From Xanthomonas campestris pv. phormiicola (GTDB lineage: Bacteria > Pseudomonadota > Gammaproteobacteria > Xanthomonadales > Xanthomonadaceae), in contig CP102593.1 in assembly GCA_025666215.1 (NCBI GenBank), positions 819,001 through 883,000 on the forward strand: a stretch of 64,000 nt of DNA, written 5' to 3'. Below the pieces are notes generated by a model. The model had not been told where the DNA came from and ran no database searches. It was given only the letters and a program-made list of their open reading frames with translations. Below, piece by piece: positions 18,644 to 28,922 of the stretch. The stretch's first letter is position 1, and each line of letters starts with the position of its first letter. The translations under genes were made by a program, and so were the position numbers.

Positions 18644-20061
18644 ATGTCTGAACAAGGTCTTGTTTCCGCATCCGAGGTCATGCGCCGTGTCAGATTCCGC
18701 CTCGGCGTGGCCTCGGGGGCGCGACCACCGAACGAGCCTGGCCGGCAGTTGTCGCAAATCCAGGCGCCCTCGCCGATACTGTGCGAACGTCCCGCGCTGG
18801 GCTTTGAGCAGAAGCAGCAGTATGTCGTCGGCGACTTGACACGGTTCGACGACGTGGAATTCATCGAGCATGTCTACAGGGCGCTGTTGATGCGAGAGCC
18901 TGATGAGCATGCGCGCATGTATCTGAACGACCTCCGTTCAGGTTACACGAGCAAGATTGAGATCTTGGGTGACATCCGTTTCTCAGCGGAAGGGATGGCG
19001 CGTTCCGTTCATGTCGATGGGCTGCTGATTCCGTACAAACTGCGCAAGTTCCGCCGCTTACCGGTTCTGGGTAGTGTTCTTTCCAGCCTCATGGCCTTGG
19101 TGAGGCAGCCCAAGCTCATGGATCGGATCGACGCGCATGTGGGGCAACTCGGTGGCTCCCTCTTCTTCCTTCGCAGCGATCTTTCCAGCTTGGCGCGCGA
19201 TCAGGGAACGCAGATAGATTCGCTTCGGCGGGCGATGGATTCACACGCTAGCGTTTCAGATGTGCAGGTTCTGCGAGAGTCGATTCGAGAACTTGCCGGC
19301 GAACTCGCTGCGCAACGGGCCGAGGTAAAGCGGAGCGCTCGGTCCAAGGCGCGGGCCTCGGCCGTGAGCGAGAGTCTGGACCAGCTATATTCCGACTTCG
19401 AAGCCCAGTTTCGTGGTCCGCAAGAGGATATTGCTGAGCGCTTACGGCCTTATCTGCAATTTGTCGCCAACATAGGCGCGGGCGTTGAAAGCGCGCCGGT
19501 ACTGGATATCGGCTGTGGCCGTGGGGAGTGGCTCAAGTTGGTAGAGGAAGCTGGTTACCGCGGCTTCGGCGTCGACATGAACGCGATTTTCGTGCAGGAC
19601 TGCCGTCAGGCGGGATTGTCTGTTGAGCTGATGGACGGTTTGGAGAAGTTGCGATCCCTGCCAGATGCGAGTATCGGTTTGGTGAGCATGTTCCATCTGG
19701 CAGAGCATCTCCCCTTCGATGTGATGATCGCGATCTTTGACGAGGTACTGCGCGTCCTGGTTCCTGGTGGCGGTTTTTTGGTCGAGACCCCAAATCCGGA
19801 GAATGCGCTGGTTGCGCAGTGGTCGTTCTATATGGATCCTACGCACCGCAATCCCTTGCCGCCGGAGATGCTGCGCTGGATGGTGCAGTCGCGCGGCTTC
19901 TCGGAATCTGGAATCCATCGACTGTTCGATGCGCGCCCGGTTCTGCCGATCGAGCGGGTCGCCGAGGCTGTGCCCGGTGCGGATACCATCAACGCTCTCG
20001 TTGCGCCATGGAAGGCATCGTTCGACTACGCCGTGATGGCACGCAAGCCGGTGGCCTCGCA

Positions 20062-20065
<4 letters not shown>
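18644..20065 (+). CDS. SAM-dependent methyltransferase with DUF4214-like N-terminus and coiled coil (probable O-antigen chain terminator)
   Basis: A 473-residue protein in three parts. A DUF4214-like segment lies at about residues 70-130 (FIEHVYRALLMREPDEHARMY). A coiled-coil stretch spans about 175-250. A class I methyltransferase domain follows, with the SAM motif DIGCGRGEWL at about 287-296 and a motif III-like region ending VPGGGFLVETPNPEN. In Wzm/Wzt systems a methyltransferase (WbdD type) caps the polymer and sets chain length with help from a coiled coil. That role is inferred from architecture and position. Its last codons overlap the rmd start. Confidence 0.8.
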
Positions 20066-21944
<1,879 letters not shown>

Positions 21945-22172
21945 AGCGACTGTCTTTTAAATTGCCTTTTGCGATCTGCATTTTCCAGAAGGCGAACAAT
22001 ATGTCTTTCGCGTTTGATGCCGAGGTGACAACGGCCTCGATGGTAAGCTTCTCATCGACATGCGGGCGAACTGCTATTGCAACATAGTTATAAAGGCTGC
22101 TTTCCCGGAAGCGGTAATGATCTAGGCTGAATTTATTCTAATACACTGGCAATTGCTGAATCTACAAGGCAA

Positions 22173-25100
22173 ATGGAAATGACTGATCACATGGGAACCT
22201 CGGCAATACGCCATCGTCAGGATCGCGGCGTGTCAGTGGTCGTGCTTACCTGGAACGGTCTTGAATACACCAAGCCCTGCTTGGCTAGTGTCCTCGCAAA
22301 TACGGACACTAGTTGTGTCGAAGTCGTGGTCGTGGACAATGGCAGTACAGATGGGACCGTCGAGTACCTAAAACAGTTGCCGGGTATTGCCTCTATTTTC
22401 AATAATGCCAATCTGGGCTTTGTGAAAGGGAACAATGCTGCGCTAAAGCTCATTGCGCCCGATCGCGATGTGATCCTGTTGAACAACGATACCGAGATAG
22501 ACGATCCAGACTGGATCGAAAAGCTGCGTCGTACCGCCTATTCCAGGGATAACGTGGGTGTGGTCGGCTGTAGGATCAAGCGTCTCGATGGCGAGGATTT
22601 TCAGCACGCCGGTACCTATATTCCGGACCGTACTTATTGGGGGCAGCAGTTCGGCTCTGGCGAGCAGGATGTCAATCAGTATCCGTACGATCGCGAGGTC
22701 GAAGGAGTGGTATTTGCCTGCGTCTATATCCGGCGGGAGCTGATGGATGCGATCGGTTTCCTCGATGAAGACTACTTTTCCTATTACGAGGATTCCGATT
22801 ATTGCCTGAAGGCAAGGCGTGCTGGTTTCGCGGTCATGAACTGCGGTTCGCTCACCATCCGTCATCGTGAGCATGGTTCGACCTCTGCCAATAAGGTCAA
22901 TCACAACGACATGTTCATGAAGTCGCAAGAGACCTTCCTTGGTAAATGGAAGGCGGTTCTCGATGCGCGATATCCACACAAGTTACATTTGCATTCGACT
23001 TTCTTCAATCCGGTCGGCTATGCGATGACCGCACGGCAGATCGCGCTTGGCCTTGATGCAAACGGCGTATCAGTTTCATATGAATATCTTTATGGCGAAG
23101 GCACGGTTTACCCCGTCGAAGAGCCTCGGGAGAGAAGCACTGGTGTCTATGCTTTGGAAGTCATCAAGCAGCGCAATGTTCCGAGCCAGTCCGTTCCACG
23201 GCTGATCTATGGTCAGGCCGATGCTTTTGCTACGGTACGAACGGAAGCCTATAAGATCGGTTATACCATGCTTGAAACTACCGGGGTTCCGAAGGAGTGG
23301 GTTGATGGATGCAACCTCATGGATGAACTCTGGGTGCCCAGCGAGTTCAACAAGTGGACGTTCAAGCGGTCGGGCGTGAAAGTCCCGATCAATGTGATGC
23401 CGTTGGGTCTCGTTGATACAAACTATTTCAATCCGGAAATCAGGGGGGAGCCTATCCCGGAGATTTTCACGTTCCTTTCGATCTTTGAATGGGGTGAGCG
23501 AAAGTCACCAGAGACGTTGCTACGCGCGTTCAATCGGGCGTTTCGCGTTACCGATCCAGTAGTCCTGATCTGCAAGTACTCGAATCGCGATCCCGGAGTG
23601 AATCCCTCCGCCATCGTGGCAGCGCTCAATCTGGATCCAGAGGGTGGCCGTATCGTCTATTCGGAGAACGAGAGTCCGCCTTACTACCAAGTGGCGCAAT
23701 TATATCGTTCCGCCAATTGTTTCGTTCTTCCCACGCGTGGCGAAGGCTGGGGTATGCCGATACTGGAGGCGATGGCATGTGGAGTCCCCGTCATAGCCAG
23801 CTATTGGAGCGCGCAGCAGTGCTTTCTGGACGATGACAACAGCTATCCATTGCAGGTGTCATTGATTCCCGCGGAGGCGAAGTGTCCCTATTATCTTGGT
23901 TTCGAGTGGGCGCTGCCGGACGAGCAGCATTTGGTAAGTCTGCTGCGCCATGTCTATCAAAATCCCACGGAGGCAGTGGAAAAGGGGCTGCAGGCCGCAC
24001 GGGATGTGGCCGACTATTGGTCGCTGGACAAGAGTGCCGATCGCATGGCGCGGAGAGTGGCTGATCTGCAAGTCGAGTCTGGCGAGAGGGTGCGCTGGTC
24101 GTCTCCGCGCAGACGCATCGGCATCGACTGCAGTCGAGCTGTCGGAGGGGAGGTGTCGGGCGTCGGTGGTTATGCCGCGACCTTGGTCAAGGGGTTGTCC
24201 GAATGGCAATTCGAACATGGCAGGGAATTTGACTTCTTGCTTTTTCCCGGCTTTGGAGGATTTACGCATCCCGACTATCAACCTGCAGCCAAATCGCCTT
24301 TCCCGGTGCGTGCGGGCTCGGGAATGACGATGTACCGCGGTCCCTTGCCGGCGTTCGGAAAAGAGGATAGCTATGTTCCGGGCATGGATCTGGTGTACTG
24401 CACTGCGAATGCGTTCCCCAAGACGATTGATAGCCCTAGCGTGATGGTGGTTCACGACACAACGTTCCTGTCGCATCCCCAGTTCCATACGCGCGAGAAC
24501 ATCGATCTGTGCGAGAACAACTTCAGGCGTGCGGTGGATGCCGGCAGTCATTTCGTCTCTGTGTCCGAAAGCTCCCGTCATGATCTGATGCGTCACTACG
24601 GTGTTGATGGTCGTCGTGTGACCACCATCCATAACGGTATCGACGGATCGATTTTTCACCCGGCACCTGTGGTTTTTCAACACAGCGTTCGCCAGCGCTA
24701 CGGCTTGCCGGAAAAGTTCTTCCTCTTCGTAGGCTCGTTGGAGCCGCGCAAGAACCTGAAAACCCTGCTCAGTGCAATGCAACGTTGGCAAGGGAAGGAG
24801 GTGCTTGTCGTCGTCGGCGGAAGCGGCTGGCTCAACGATGAGCTGCGCAAGCTGATGGCGGCAGCCGGCAGCAAAGTGAAACTATTGGGTTACGTGCCGC
24901 GCTCTGATCTGCCTTCCCTGTACTCGCTTGCGTCTGTATTCGTTTATCCATCCCTCTATGAAGGCTTCGGCTTGCCGGTGATCGAAGCCATGGCTTGCGG
25001 GGCGCCAGTCGTCACGTCAAGCAACAGTTCGCTGGGCGAGATTGCTGCGGATGCCGCGGTCTTGCTGCAAGATCCTCTGGATGTTAAGGAAATGGAAGAG

Positions 25101-25244
25101 GCTTTGTTGCGTAGTTCTCAGGATGCGAGCCTGCGCGAACACCTGCGCACTGCAGGGCTTGCGAGGGCCGAGCGCTTCAGCCTTCGCGAGCAGGTCAGCA
25201 AGCACATGACTCTATTCGCACAACTTCTTGGAGGTGATCGGTGA
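22173..25244 (+). CDS. three-domain glycosyltransferase (GT2 + GT4 + GT4)
   Basis: A 1023-residue protein with three catalytic modules. An N-terminal GT2 domain (about 20-290) has SVVVLTWNGLEYTKPCL, VVDNGSTDGT and the Asp motif LLNNDTEID near 102. A middle GT4 domain (about 300-640) has TRGEGWGMPILEAMACG around 523. A C-terminal GT4 domain (about 650-1023) has SLEPRKNLKTLL and LYEGFGLPVIEAMACG around 930. Such multi-domain enzymes build repeating units of O-antigens, adding two or three sugars in turn. It is preceded by a 228-base gap and overlaps the next gene (GTGA). The donors are probably GDP-D-rhamnose and dTDP-L-rhamnose, by context. Confidence 0.9.
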   Translation: MEMTDHMGTSAIRHRQDRGVSVVVLTWNGLEYTKPCLASVLANTDTSCVEVVVVDNGSTDGTVEYLKQLPGIASIFNNANLGFVKGNNAALKLIAPDRDVILLNNDTEIDDPDWIEKLRRTAYSRDNVGVVGCRIKRLDGEDFQHAGTYIPDRTYWGQQFGSGEQDVNQYPYDREVEGVVFACVYIRRELMDAIGFLDEDYFSYYEDSDYCLKARRAGFAVMNCGSLTIRHREHGSTSANKVNHNDMFMKSQETFLGKWKAVLDARYPHKLHLHSTFFNPVGYAMTARQIALGLDANGVSVSYEYLYGEGTVYPVEEPRERSTGVYALEVIKQRNVPSQSVPRLIYGQADAFATVRTEAYKIGYTMLETTGVPKEWVDGCNLMDELWVPSEFNKWTFKRSGVKVPINVMPLGLVDTNYFNPEIRGEPIPEIFTFLSIFEWGERKSPETLLRAFNRAFRVTDPVVLICKYSNRDPGVNPSAIVAALNLDPEGGRIVYSENESPPYYQVAQLYRSANCFVLPTRGEGWGMPILEAMACGVPVIASYWSAQQCFLDDDNSYPLQVSLIPAEAKCPYYLGFEWALPDEQHLVSLLRHVYQNPTEAVEKGLQAARDVADYWSLDKSADRMARRVADLQVESGERVRWSSPRRRIGIDCSRAVGGEVSGVGGYAATLVKGLSEWQFEHGREFDFLLFPGFGGFTHPDYQPAAKSPFPVRAGSGMTMYRGPLPAFGKEDSYVPGMDLVYCTANAFPKTIDSPSVMVVHDTTFLSHPQFHTRENIDLCENNFRRAVDAGSHFVSVSESSRHDLMRHYGVDGRRVTTIHNGIDGSIFHPAPVVFQHSVRQRYGLPEKFFLFVGSLEPRKNLKTLLSAMQRWQGKEVLVVVGGSGWLNDELRKLMAAAGSKVKLLGYVPRSDLPSLYSLASVFVYPSLYEGFGLPVIEAMACGAPVVTSSNSSLGEIAADAAVLLQDPLDVKEMEEALLRSSQDASLREHLRTAGLARAERFSLREQVSKHMTLFAQLLGGDR

Positions 25245-25798
25245 AGAATCGTTTCTGGGTATCGGCGTCAACTGCCGTGCTAATCGCTGCGTGTAGCGGC
25301 CAACAACAGTCTTCCAGTGCTGATATCTCTATCGGCACGAGGCAGGCGGCCAAAGCGACGTTCGCCACGGAGGCTGACCGTCCATTGATTTCCGTCCCGC
25401 CTGGGTTGGTTGACGCCAGGCCTTCCGAGCATGTTTCCTGTTATGCCGATGTCGTTGAAGGAGCTGAAAGGACAAGTTCCGGTTGGCAAGTCGCCGCTGA
25501 CACCGCGCGCCTCTCGGGTTGGGCTGTCGATGCGGACCATAAGCAGCAGCCGCCAGCAGTTCTGGTGCTGAAAGGGGGGGCAGGGACCTTTGTCTTCAAG
25601 GCGTCTCGAACGGTGCGCGATGATGTGAGCAACGCAGAACAGTTCAAGTCGGTGTCGCCAGTCCTGCCTGGCATCGCGGTGTCGATGCTTTTGAATGCGG
25701 TTCCTGCTGGAACCTACCAGTTGGCGTTGACGGTGGGAGAGGGGGACGCAGCGCATAGTTGCGAACTCGGTGAAGCCAATCGCCTAGTGATCCGCTGA
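25241..25798 (+). CDS. putative lipoprotein of unknown function in the O-antigen operon
   Basis: A 185-residue protein starting with GTG at 25241, overlapping the stop of the triple glycosyltransferase. The N-terminus is a lipoprotein signal (STAVLIAAC, Cys about 18), followed by a Ser/Gln-rich linker (SGQQQSSSADIS). The body looks like one beta-sandwich of about 120 residues, with a Cys in HVSCYADV and another in AHSCELGEA that could form a disulfide. Placement suggests an envelope role linked to the polysaccharide, but no family is recognised. Confidence 0.7.
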   Translation: MKNRFWVSASTAVLIAACSGQQQSSSADISIGTRQAAKATFATEADRPLISVPPGLVDARPSEHVSCYADVVEGAERTSSGWQVAADTARLSGWAVDADHKQQPPAVLVLKGGAGTFVFKASRTVRDDVSNAEQFKSVSPVLPGIAVSMLLNAVPAGTYQLALTVGEGDAAHSCELGEANRLVIR

Positions 25799-26036
25799 AC
25801 ATCGGTTCGGGTCCTTTGGGCATAGTAAATGCTCAATGGACTGCCAGGGCCTTGTCTGGCACCTAAGGCCTTGGGTCTACGTTCCGTGTTGAGCCTCTAG
25901 AGCAGCAAGCACCTTAGGTCGTCATCTGAACTATGATCTTGAAATGTCTAGGAACCCCTGGGCGATTCAATTATCATTCGAAGCGTGGTAGGGGCGCCCG
26001 GAAGTCGAGGCGCTTCGTACCAGCACAAGGAAAAGC

Positions 26037-26987
26037 ATGCATACTAACGATAGTCGGGTACTCGTCACCGGCGGCGCAGGTTTCTTGGGTTCGCATCTGT
26101 GCGACCGGCTGATTGCGGCCGGGCACGATGTCCTTTGCGTAGACAACTTCTACACTGGGCGCAAGGCCAATGTGGCTGGCCTGCTCCCAAGTCCTCGGTT
26201 CGAGTTGATGCGTCACGATGTGACGTTCCCGCTCTATGTCGAGGTGGATCGCATCTTCAATCTGGCCTGCCCCGCGTCACCGATACACTATCAGGCAGAT
26301 CCGGTGCAGACGACCAAGACCAGCGTTCATGGTGCGATCAACATGTTGGGCTTGGCTAAGCGTGTCGGTGCCCGAATTCTGCAGGCGAGCACTAGCGAGG
26401 TGTACGGCGACCCGGAGATCCATCCGCAGGTCGAGGGCTATTGGGGCCGCGTTAACCCGGTGGGAATCCGTAGCTGCTACGACGAGGGCAAGCGCTGCGC
26501 CGAGACCTTGTTCTTCGATTACTGGCGCCAGCACCGTCTCGAAATCAAGGTCATGCGCATCTTCAATACCTATGGTCCGCGCATGCATCCCAATGATGGT
26601 CGTGTGGTCAGCAACTTCATCGTGCAGGCGCTGCGAGGCGAGCCAATCACGATTTATGGAGAAGGCACGCAGACGCGGAGCTTCTGCTACGTCGATGATT
26701 TGATCGAGGGCATGCTGCGCCTGATGGAAAGCGATCCTTCGTTCACCGGGCCGATCAATATCGGCAATCCCCGCGAGTTCACCATGCTGCAGCTTGCCGA
26801 GACGGTGCTGCGCCTAGTTGGTGGCAAGTCGAAGCTCGTTTTTGAGCCGTTGCCATCGGATGACCCCAGACAACGTCAGCCGGATATTAGCCTGGCCAAG
26901 GATAAGCTAGACTGGCAGCCGAAGGTGACGCTGGAGGATGGTCTTAAGGAAACTATCGCCTACTTCCGTAGCCGCTTGGAGCAGTGA
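26037..26987 (+). CDS. UDP-glucuronate decarboxylase (UDP-xylose synthase)
   Basis: Converts UDP-glucuronate to UDP-xylose. The 316-residue extended SDR has the motif [11 protein letters not shown], the UXS-typical active site [21 protein letters not shown], and catalytic Tyr148/Lys152 in [11 protein letters not shown]; these are hallmark UXS sequences. The UDP-glucuronate supplier, Ugd, is encoded 4 kb downstream in the same cluster. A 238-base gap precedes it and may hold a promoter. Its stop overlaps the GTG start of the next glycosyltransferase gene. Confidence 0.95.
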   Translation: MHTNDSRVLVTGGAGFLGSHLCDRLIAAGHDVLCVDNFYTGRKANVAGLLPSPRFELMRHDVTFPLYVEVDRIFNLACPASPIHYQADPVQTTKTSVHGAINMLGLAKRVGARILQASTSEVYGDPEIHPQVEGYWGRVNPVGIRSCYDEGKRCAETLFFDYWRQHRLEIKVMRIFNTYGPRMHPNDGRVVSNFIVQALRGEPITIYGEGTQTRSFCYVDDLIEGMLRLMESDPSFTGPINIGNPREFTMLQLAETVLRLVGGKSKLVFEPLPSDDPRQRQPDISLAKDKLDWQPKVTLEDGLKETIAYFRSRLEQ

Positions 26988-27937
26988 CGGTGGCGGGAGA
27001 AGCGTTTGTCGTCGTGATGCCAGTCTACGAGGATGTCGAGGCTTCTGGACGCTTGTTTCAGCAGCTCGCGCGAGTGTGCTCGTCCTCGGCCTATATTGTT
27101 GCGGTGGATGATGGTTCGGTCCGGCAACCCCTGGATCCGGCGGCGATCGCCGCTGCGGGGCTGGATGGTGTCGTGATTAAGCTCAAGCGCAATGTCGGGC
27201 ATCAGCGTGCTATTGCCGTCGGCCTCAGTTACGTGGCAGAGCACTTCGGTGACGACCAGCGTGTGGTCGTGATGGACTCCGATGGTGAGGACATGCCTGA
27301 AACCATATCCGAACTCATGATGGGCCTGGATTCGCCCGAAGTGGACGTAGTGGTGGCCACTCGCAAGAGCCGGGTAGAGACACTGCGATTCCGCGCGTTC
27401 TACGTGGTCTATAAGTGGCTGTTCGCCATGCTCACTGGCCATAAGATCAGCTTCGGCAACTTCATGGCAGCCAAGATGCCCGCGGTGCGGCGTCTGGCCG
27501 TCATGCAGGAGCTTTGGACCCACATCGCGGCCTGCGTACTCAGCTCGAAGCTGCGAGTGGCGACTTGCGCGCTGGACCGTGGCCCACGCTACGCCGGTCG
27601 TAGCAAGATGAATTTCGTCGGCTTGGCATTGCATGGGTTTCGTGCACTGATGGTTTTCGCTGAGGATGTACTGGTAAGGGTTGGCATCGCTTGCACGTTG
27701 GTGGCGGCGCTTTCGGTCGCCGGCGGGGTGCTGGCGCTGGTGCTTAAGGCTATCGGCTTTGCAACGCCTGGCTGGTTCTCGCTAGCGACGGGCATTCTTT
27801 TGCTGGTATTCCTGCAGACCGCGGCATTGACCCTGATCACCCTGATGCTGTCGGGCATGATCCGTAGCGGCGGTGTGTTGGTGCCTGGCAATTATCACGC
27901 GTTCGTCCAAGAGGTCAGGCATGCCCGTCCGCGCTGA
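26984..27937 (+). CDS. GT2-family polyprenyl-phosphate glycosyltransferase (GtrB/DPM-like)
   Basis: A 317-residue protein with a GT2 catalytic domain ([18 protein letters not shown], then DSDGEDMPE as the metal-binding Asp motif) and two C-terminal membrane segments (about 230-260 and 262-295). That is the layout of GtrB/ArnC enzymes, which load one sugar onto undecaprenyl phosphate. The upstream UDP-xylose synthase suggests the product is undecaprenyl-phosphate-xylose (inference). It starts with GTG at 26984 overlapping the uxs stop, and overlaps the GtrA-like gene downstream. Confidence 0.88.
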   Translation: MTVAGEAFVVVMPVYEDVEASGRLFQQLARVCSSSAYIVAVDDGSVRQPLDPAAIAAAGLDGVVIKLKRNVGHQRAIAVGLSYVAEHFGDDQRVVVMDSDGEDMPETISELMMGLDSPEVDVVVATRKSRVETLRFRAFYVVYKWLFAMLTGHKISFGNFMAAKMPAVRRLAVMQELWTHIAACVLSSKLRVATCALDRGPRYAGRSKMNFVGLALHGFRALMVFAEDVLVRVGIACTLVAALSVAGGVLALVLKAIGFATPGWFSLATGILLLVFLQTAALTLITLMLSGMIRSGGVLVPGNYHAFVQEVRHARPR

Positions 27938-28319
27938 CACGGCGCGGGGCAGTCAGCTTGTTCGTTATCTGATCAACGGCGTGCTTGCCACAGTAGTCCA
28001 CTTCTCGGTGTTGAAATTCAACCTGGAAGTGGTCGGCATGGCGTCGGCAGGCTTGGCCAACGGCGTCGCTGCAGTCTTTGGTATCGCTGCCTCGTTCATT
28101 GGCAGCCGCTATTTCGTCTTCAGAAACAGTGGCGGCCGCTTGCTACATCAGGGCATCCTGTTTCTGCTGGTCTACGCATGCATCGCTGTACTGCATGCGC
28201 TAGTGATGTATGTTTGGGCCGATCGGCTTAAGTTTGACTATCGAATAGGGTTCCTATTGGCTACCGGCATGCAAATGGTTTTCAGTTTTCTGGCCAACAA
28301 ATTCATGGTATTCAAGTGA
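27921..28319 (+). CDS. GtrA-family membrane protein (putative lipid-linked sugar flippase)
   Basis: A 132-residue protein with four membrane helices and the GtrA family pattern: LVRYLINGVLATVVHF at the N-terminus, SFIGSRYFVFRN in the middle, and the ending SFLANKFMVFK. GtrA proteins are thought to flip undecaprenyl-phosphate-linked sugars to the periplasm. It overlaps the GT2 gene by 17 bases, and the next gene's GTG start overlaps its stop. That makes a tight translational unit. Confidence 0.9.
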   Translation: MPVRADTARGSQLVRYLINGVLATVVHFSVLKFNLEVVGMASAGLANGVAAVFGIAASFIGSRYFVFRNSGGRLLHQGILFLLVYACIAVLHALVMYVWADRLKFDYRIGFLLATGMQMVFSFLANKFMVFK

Positions 28320-28915
28320 ACAAGATCCTGCGGGCGTTTCTCGCGACCGTCATCTTTATCGTGGTCCTGTTGCTGACCTACTACATCCACATGCGCTATC
28401 TCCAAGTGAATGTGGTGTTTTATGCCAGTATTCTTGACGCGTTCATTGCAATGGCGGTCGTGACGGGCGGTTTGGCGTTGTTGCGCTGGTTTCGCGACTT
28501 CTCGCGTCTTGAGTTTTTGCAGCTTTTGTTGATCTGGATGCTTGGTGGCTATGTCTTCGCGATTTCTGTGCCGACGGTGATCGACCGATCATTGTCTTTT
28601 TACATTCTCGAAAAGCTTCAGCAACGCGGCGGCGGCATCCGCGAAGATGCGTTCAAACAGATATTCACGGACGAGTATGTGCGCGAGTACCACTTGGTTG
28701 ACGTGCGTCTTACTGAGCAGCTCGAGTCGGGGACCATTGAAATTCATGATGGTTGCGTACGCTTGACTGAGCGTGGCGAGCGACTCGCAAGCTTCAGCGG
28801 GTTCTATCGCCGGAATCTTCTACCAACCCATCGTCTGCTGATGGGGAAGTACACCGACGCGCTGGTTGATCCTTTCCGCGATAGTCAGATGAGCTCCGAC
28901 TATCGCTGCCAGTAG
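28316..28915 (+). CDS. unknown membrane protein in the GtrA/GtrB-like cassette
   Basis: A 199-residue protein, not recognised. Three membrane segments (about residues 4-26, 33-58 and 66-90) are followed by a soluble C-terminal part of about 105 residues. That part contains EKLQQRGGGIREDAFKQIF and DGCVRLTERGERLASF, a pattern reminiscent of a winged-helix fold. The GTG start overlaps the GtrA stop, and a GT-C-like gene follows after seven bases. Its fixed place between flippase and transferase suggests it takes part in periplasmic sugar transfer. That is inference only. Confidence 0.7.
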   Translation: MNKILRAFLATVIFIVVLLLTYYIHMRYLQVNVVFYASILDAFIAMAVVTGGLALLRWFRDFSRLEFLQLLLIWMLGGYVFAISVPTVIDRSLSFYILEKLQQRGGGIREDAFKQIFTDEYVREYHLVDVRLTEQLESGTIEIHDGCVRLTERGERLASFSGFYRRNLLPTHRLLMGKYTDALVDPFRDSQMSSDYRCQ

Positions 28916-28922
28916 GGAGGGT

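Noticed and set aside
21945..22172. Possible gene remnant on the minus strand between gmd and the triple glycosyltransferase
   Set aside because: An open stretch of about 60 codons has protein-like composition but no start codon and no recognisable family. Nothing certain is present in this gap.
25799..26036. Promoter before the UDP-xylose synthase gene
   Set aside because: TTGAAA and AT-rich boxes exist but the spacing is not convincing, so no promoter is called.
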